From Neoconidiobolus thromboides FSU 785 (taxonomy: Eukaryota > Entomophthoromycota > Entomophthoromycetes > Entomophthorales > Neoconidiobolaceae): a stretch of DNA of 23,393 nt. A program made the position numbers and the translations under genes. The stretch covers positions 1 through 23,393 of the forward strand of contig MU626529.1 in the NCBI GenBank assembly GCA_025603075.1, read 5' to 3'. Within the stretch, counting starts at the first letter, position 1, and each line of letters begins with the position of its first letter. Positions 21,024-23,393 of the stretch are shown piece by piece. The notes beneath the pieces are model-generated. The model did not search any database and was not told the origin of the DNA. It saw only the letters and a program-made list of their open reading frames with translations.

Positions 21024-21246
21024 ATTATGTAGATTATAATCAAATTGATTATAAAGCTATTACTAGTTTCATAAATAAAGATGTTTATTACACTATAACC
21101 AATTATAAGCCCAATAAAGTAACGTTCCAGCGAATACTTTAATTTGGAAATATACACAAATATTTGAATAATAATTTCACCTCAGCTAATCAGTTTGAAA
21201 AAAAATACGTTTTAAAGAATATTATAGTTTTTTATATTTTCTTATC

Positions 21247-21350
21247 ATATGGGGATGATTTTTTTATCTTATCATTTTTTCCATTTTTTAAGAACTATTT
21301 GGGCGAAAAAATTGTTAGTAAAATTCTTAAACAAAAATATATCCCTATAT
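21247..21350 (-). mobile_element. MITE-like ~100-bp element, copy 7
   Basis: On the + strand it starts ATATGGGGATGATTTTTTT and ends AATATATCCCTATAT. The core reads on the minus strand (TTTAAGAATTTTACTAACAA). Both ends carry ATAT next to the GGGGAT/ATCCC repeats. Confidence 0.8.
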
Positions 21351-21494
21351 TTTATTTTAGTATATTATTTTTGTTTTTATTACTTAATCAGTTACATTAT
21401 TAAACTCAAAGCTACTAAAAAATATTTTTTCCACCTTATCTAGGATTAAAAAATAAGGAGGGATCTCTTTAAAAAAATGAAGGTTAAGTCTTAC

Positions 21495-21594
21495 ATATGG
21501 TGATGTATTTTTGTGTTTAAGAATTTTACTAGCAAATTTTCCGCTCAAATAACGCTCAAAAGATGGAAAAAGTAATGAAAAAACATCCCCATAT
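21495..21594 (+). mobile_element. MITE-like ~100-bp element, copy 8 (best-preserved ends)
   Basis: Starts ATATGGTGATGTATTTTTG and ends AAAAAACATCCCCATAT, giving an 11-bp inverted terminal repeat (ATATGGGGATG) with one mismatch. The core is GTTTAAGAATTTTACTAGCA with CCGCTCAAATAACGCT. It lies 144 bp from copy 7 in the opposite orientation. Confidence 0.82.
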
Positions 21595-22519
21595 TTTAAC
21601 CAAGTTATAGACTTTACCAAATATTTAAGCTTATACTTTGAATAACTCCTAAAGCCAGTGATTTTCCATATGTTGCTAATGACTATGAATTGCTATATTT
21701 TGACCAATGATGAATTTATTACCACTGACGTTGATGTAAAGCATATTAACAATTTGTATTTTAGTTTATAAGTATTTAAACAAAGAAATAGCGTATTATT
21801 TAAAATTTTGTAATCTATAGGTTACCAGTTGTTTAAAAAGCCAAGGTATTAAAAATAACGGTATGTCAAGTATATCAACTTTAAGGCAGTTTGATTGATT
21901 TGATTAGAGAAATGTTAATATAGGCATAAATAGGGTGATGAAACTTTTTATTATGATCAATTTTCCAAAGGTTGTCAGTAATTTCTCATTCGAGATTTTG
22001 TTATGTACGTTTTCTTATAATACGCATCATTGAATGATATAGAATCATTAAAAAGATAAAGAATCTGACGGAGCTAATTATTATATTAAAAGTACCAATA
22101 ACATTGGTTCCTAAAGAGTAATTTACTGAATCAGATAATTATCTGAATACTGTTGATATTGACAATGATACAAAGTTAGTTAAGAAGAGTATTATTTATG
22201 GTAATTATCTCTTGTATTATTTATTAGAAAAACATGTTGGCAAATCTATCCCTAATTAGTAAACTAACATAATATAAGCCATAATTTCACAACAATTTAC
22301 AGTACTACTAAAGCAAATTGAGCTGTTCTATTACATGCAGCTCTAAATAAGTAATACAAATAATAAACAACCGCTTAAGTTTTAAATAATTCATAACTTT
22401 CATACTTTCCTATTCTTAAAAAAGAAAAATTGTTTATGTTTAGCAAAATACAAAATTAATTTTATTTAATTAAAATAAGTACATAGTAAATTAGAACTAC
22501 AGGATTGAATATATACTAG

Positions 22520-23140
22520 TTATTGGATGGATATCCTTATTTTCTTGTCTTCTTTCTTAACTCGCTTTGGAATTATTAGATTCAATACTCCATCAGTTAG
22601 ATCTGCTTGAATCTCTTCAGCTAAAATATCATGTTTGACTTTGAAGCTTCTCTTAAAACTCTTCTTTGACCTTCTTTCTGTAAGTAAATGCTTTCCATCA
22701 TCAGTAACACTTGATGTGCTTATAGAAGCATTATCATCTTCATTAGTTTCATCCGCTTCTTCTACTATAACAATATGCTCATGTTTCTTTGGTCTATAGA
22801 CATACTCTCCTTTTAAAGTAAGTGTATTATCGACGTTATCAAATGAAATATTAATGTCTTCTTTTTTAAATCCGGGTAATTCAGCTTCAATAGTATAATA
22901 ATTTGGAAACTCTGTTATGTCAACATATGGCCATTTCTCTTCTTTAGGCTTAGTAGTATTGATTGTGACGTTGTTGTTAGTATTTATAGTTTGTTTCTGT
23001 GGATTGTTCTCTTGTGGAGTAGTTGGTGTTGTATTTTTCTCATGATGATTGAAAGGAGTATAATGCTCAGGAGTAAATACAAAAGGATGGAATTCTTTAG
23101 GATAATATACAAATGGGTTGTTATTTAAAGCAGCGAACAT
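22520..23140 (-). CDS. Small heat-shock protein (Hsp20 / alpha-crystallin family)
   Basis: A single-exon gene for 206 aa. It is an ATP-independent chaperone that holds unfolding proteins in the cytosol or nucleus. The N-terminal arm (1-68) is rich in Pro, Asn, Thr and aromatic residues. The alpha-crystallin domain starts at about residue 70 (WPYVDITEFPNYYTIEAELP) with GFKKEDINIS and TLTLKGEY. It resumes with RSFKVKHDILAEEIQADLTD and GVLNLIIPK, the A-x-x-x-n-G-V-L signature region, where the usual Ala position is Asp/Leu-flanked. Between them lies an insertion of about 40 residues (115-155), acidic and Ser-rich (EEADETNEDDNAS), longer than the usual loop. The C-terminus carries an IRISI motif that in this family docks into neighbouring dimers. 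The promoter has a TATA box and a GAAnnTTC element, fitting heat induction. Confidence 0.95.
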   Translation of the reverse strand: MFAALNNNPFVYYPKEFHPFVFTPEHYTPFNHHEKNTTPTTPQENNPQKQTINTNNNVTINTTKPKEEKWPYVDITEFPNYYTIEAELPGFKKEDINISFDNVDNTLTLKGEYVYRPKKHEHIVIVEEADETNEDDNASISTSSVTDDGKHLLTERRSKKSFKRSFKVKHDILAEEIQADLTDGVLNLIIPKRVKKEDKKIRISIQ

Positions 23141-23157
23141 TGTTTGATGTTGAGTTT

Positions 23158-23205
23158 GGTATTTAATTTAATATTTAGTTTGATATTTAATTTAATATTT
23201 AATTT
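23158..23205. repeat. 24-bp tandem duplication in the Hsp20 5' region
   Basis: Two adjacent 24-bp units, each of the form G-R-TATTTAATTTAATATTTA-R-TTT, differ at two positions. They lie between the TATA box and the ATG of the Hsp20 gene, so they probably belong to the transcribed leader. Confidence 0.75.
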
Positions 23206-23240
23206 AATTTTTTATAATTTTTGTAATAATTTATCACTTG

Positions 23241-23248
23241 CTTTTATA
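23241..23248 (-). promoter_or_regulatory. Probable TATA box of the Hsp20 gene
   Basis: Minus-strand TATAAAAG about 100 nt upstream of the ATG at 23140. The spacing leaves room for a leader of about 70 nt that includes the 24-bp duplication. Confidence 0.6.
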
Positions 23249-23317
23249 CTTTTTTTAAAATTATTTTTAAATTGATGGATTTTACTAAACTTTACCAAAT
23301 TTTTAAGCAATTATCTA

Positions 23318-23325
23318 GAAATTTC
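23318..23325 (-). promoter_or_regulatory. Heat-shock-element-like site
   Basis: GAAATTTC is a palindromic GAAnnTTC pair, the minimum inverted unit bound by heat-shock factor, about 70 bp upstream of the TATA box. A third unit is only partly matched. The short site could occur by chance, but the position fits an Hsp20 gene. Confidence 0.5.
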
Positions 23326-23393
23326 GATAATAATTGTAACGTTGAGTCCAAATTAGGAAATTTATTCAGGATAATTTGTAATATTAATTATAT

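Larger units (their letters stand above)
18707..22519. other. Gene-free stretch with repeats
   Basis: About 3.8 kb without a supported gene. It holds the MFS promoter at its left end, a degenerate copy 6 of the ~100-bp element, the second 240-bp repeat, a possible coding relic (20537-20656), and copies 7 and 8 of the element. The stretch 21600-22519 downstream of the Hsp20 gene shows no recognisable content. Confidence 0.55.

Noticed and set aside
21164-21620. Overlapping open frames of 64-79 codons on both strands
   Set aside because: They are created by reading across copies 7 and 8 of the ~100-bp element; substitutions among copies do not look protein-constrained.
1-23393. CRISPR arrays, bacterial operons, phage or plasmid features
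   Set aside because: Introns, tRNA structure and protein families are eukaryotic; no regularly spaced repeats of CRISPR type were seen.

Overview
The window reads as nuclear DNA of an AT-rich fungus (I estimate roughly 70-75% A+T by eye, not calculated). Evidence for a fungus: a PEX14 peroxin with a fungal-type layout, a PHO80/PCL-type cyclin, a DHA2-type 14-helix MFS exporter, short spliceosomal introns of 43-55 nt with GT...AG ends, a small Ser/Thr-rich probable GPI-anchored wall protein, and eukaryotic tRNA-Gln genes. An early-diverging lineage would fit the base composition and repeats, but I cannot place it further.

Layout. 291-914: a decayed 5'-truncated copy of a DHA2 transporter. 1457-5722: three paralogous two- or three-exon genes of an unrecognised family, two on the + strand and one on the - strand, each with an N-terminal LPTY motif, a conserved core and one C-terminal hydrophobic segment. 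4517-4587: tRNA-Gln(TTG). 5986-7139: PEX14, divergent from the third paralogue across a 263-bp shared upstream region. 7140-10670: a 3.5-kb gene-free stretch with a decayed tRNA-Gln. 10796-11188: probable GPI-anchored protein. 11538-11608: second tRNA-Gln, identical to the first. 11843-13317: PHO80-like cyclin. 13318-17077: gene-free, with repeats. 17078-18706: intact DHA2 transporter. 18707-22519: gene-free, with repeats. 22520-23140: Hsp20 gene with a TATA box and heat-shock-element-like site.

The most notable unlisted structure is a family of about 100-bp elements, eight copies by eye, with short terminal inverted repeats (ATATGGGGATG...CATCCCCATAT). Two very similar copies face each other at 14719 and 15306 and enclose a 240-bp segment. 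That segment has a second copy, inverted and about 88% identical, at 20784-21023. This looks like a fold-back or MITE-type transposon family. No transposase is visible in the window.

The genes do not form a pathway. The window is a set of ordinary housekeeping and surface genes separated by decaying repeat-derived DNA. The three-gene unknown family is the most biologically interesting coding content. One member appears to have turned part of its coding linker into an intron.
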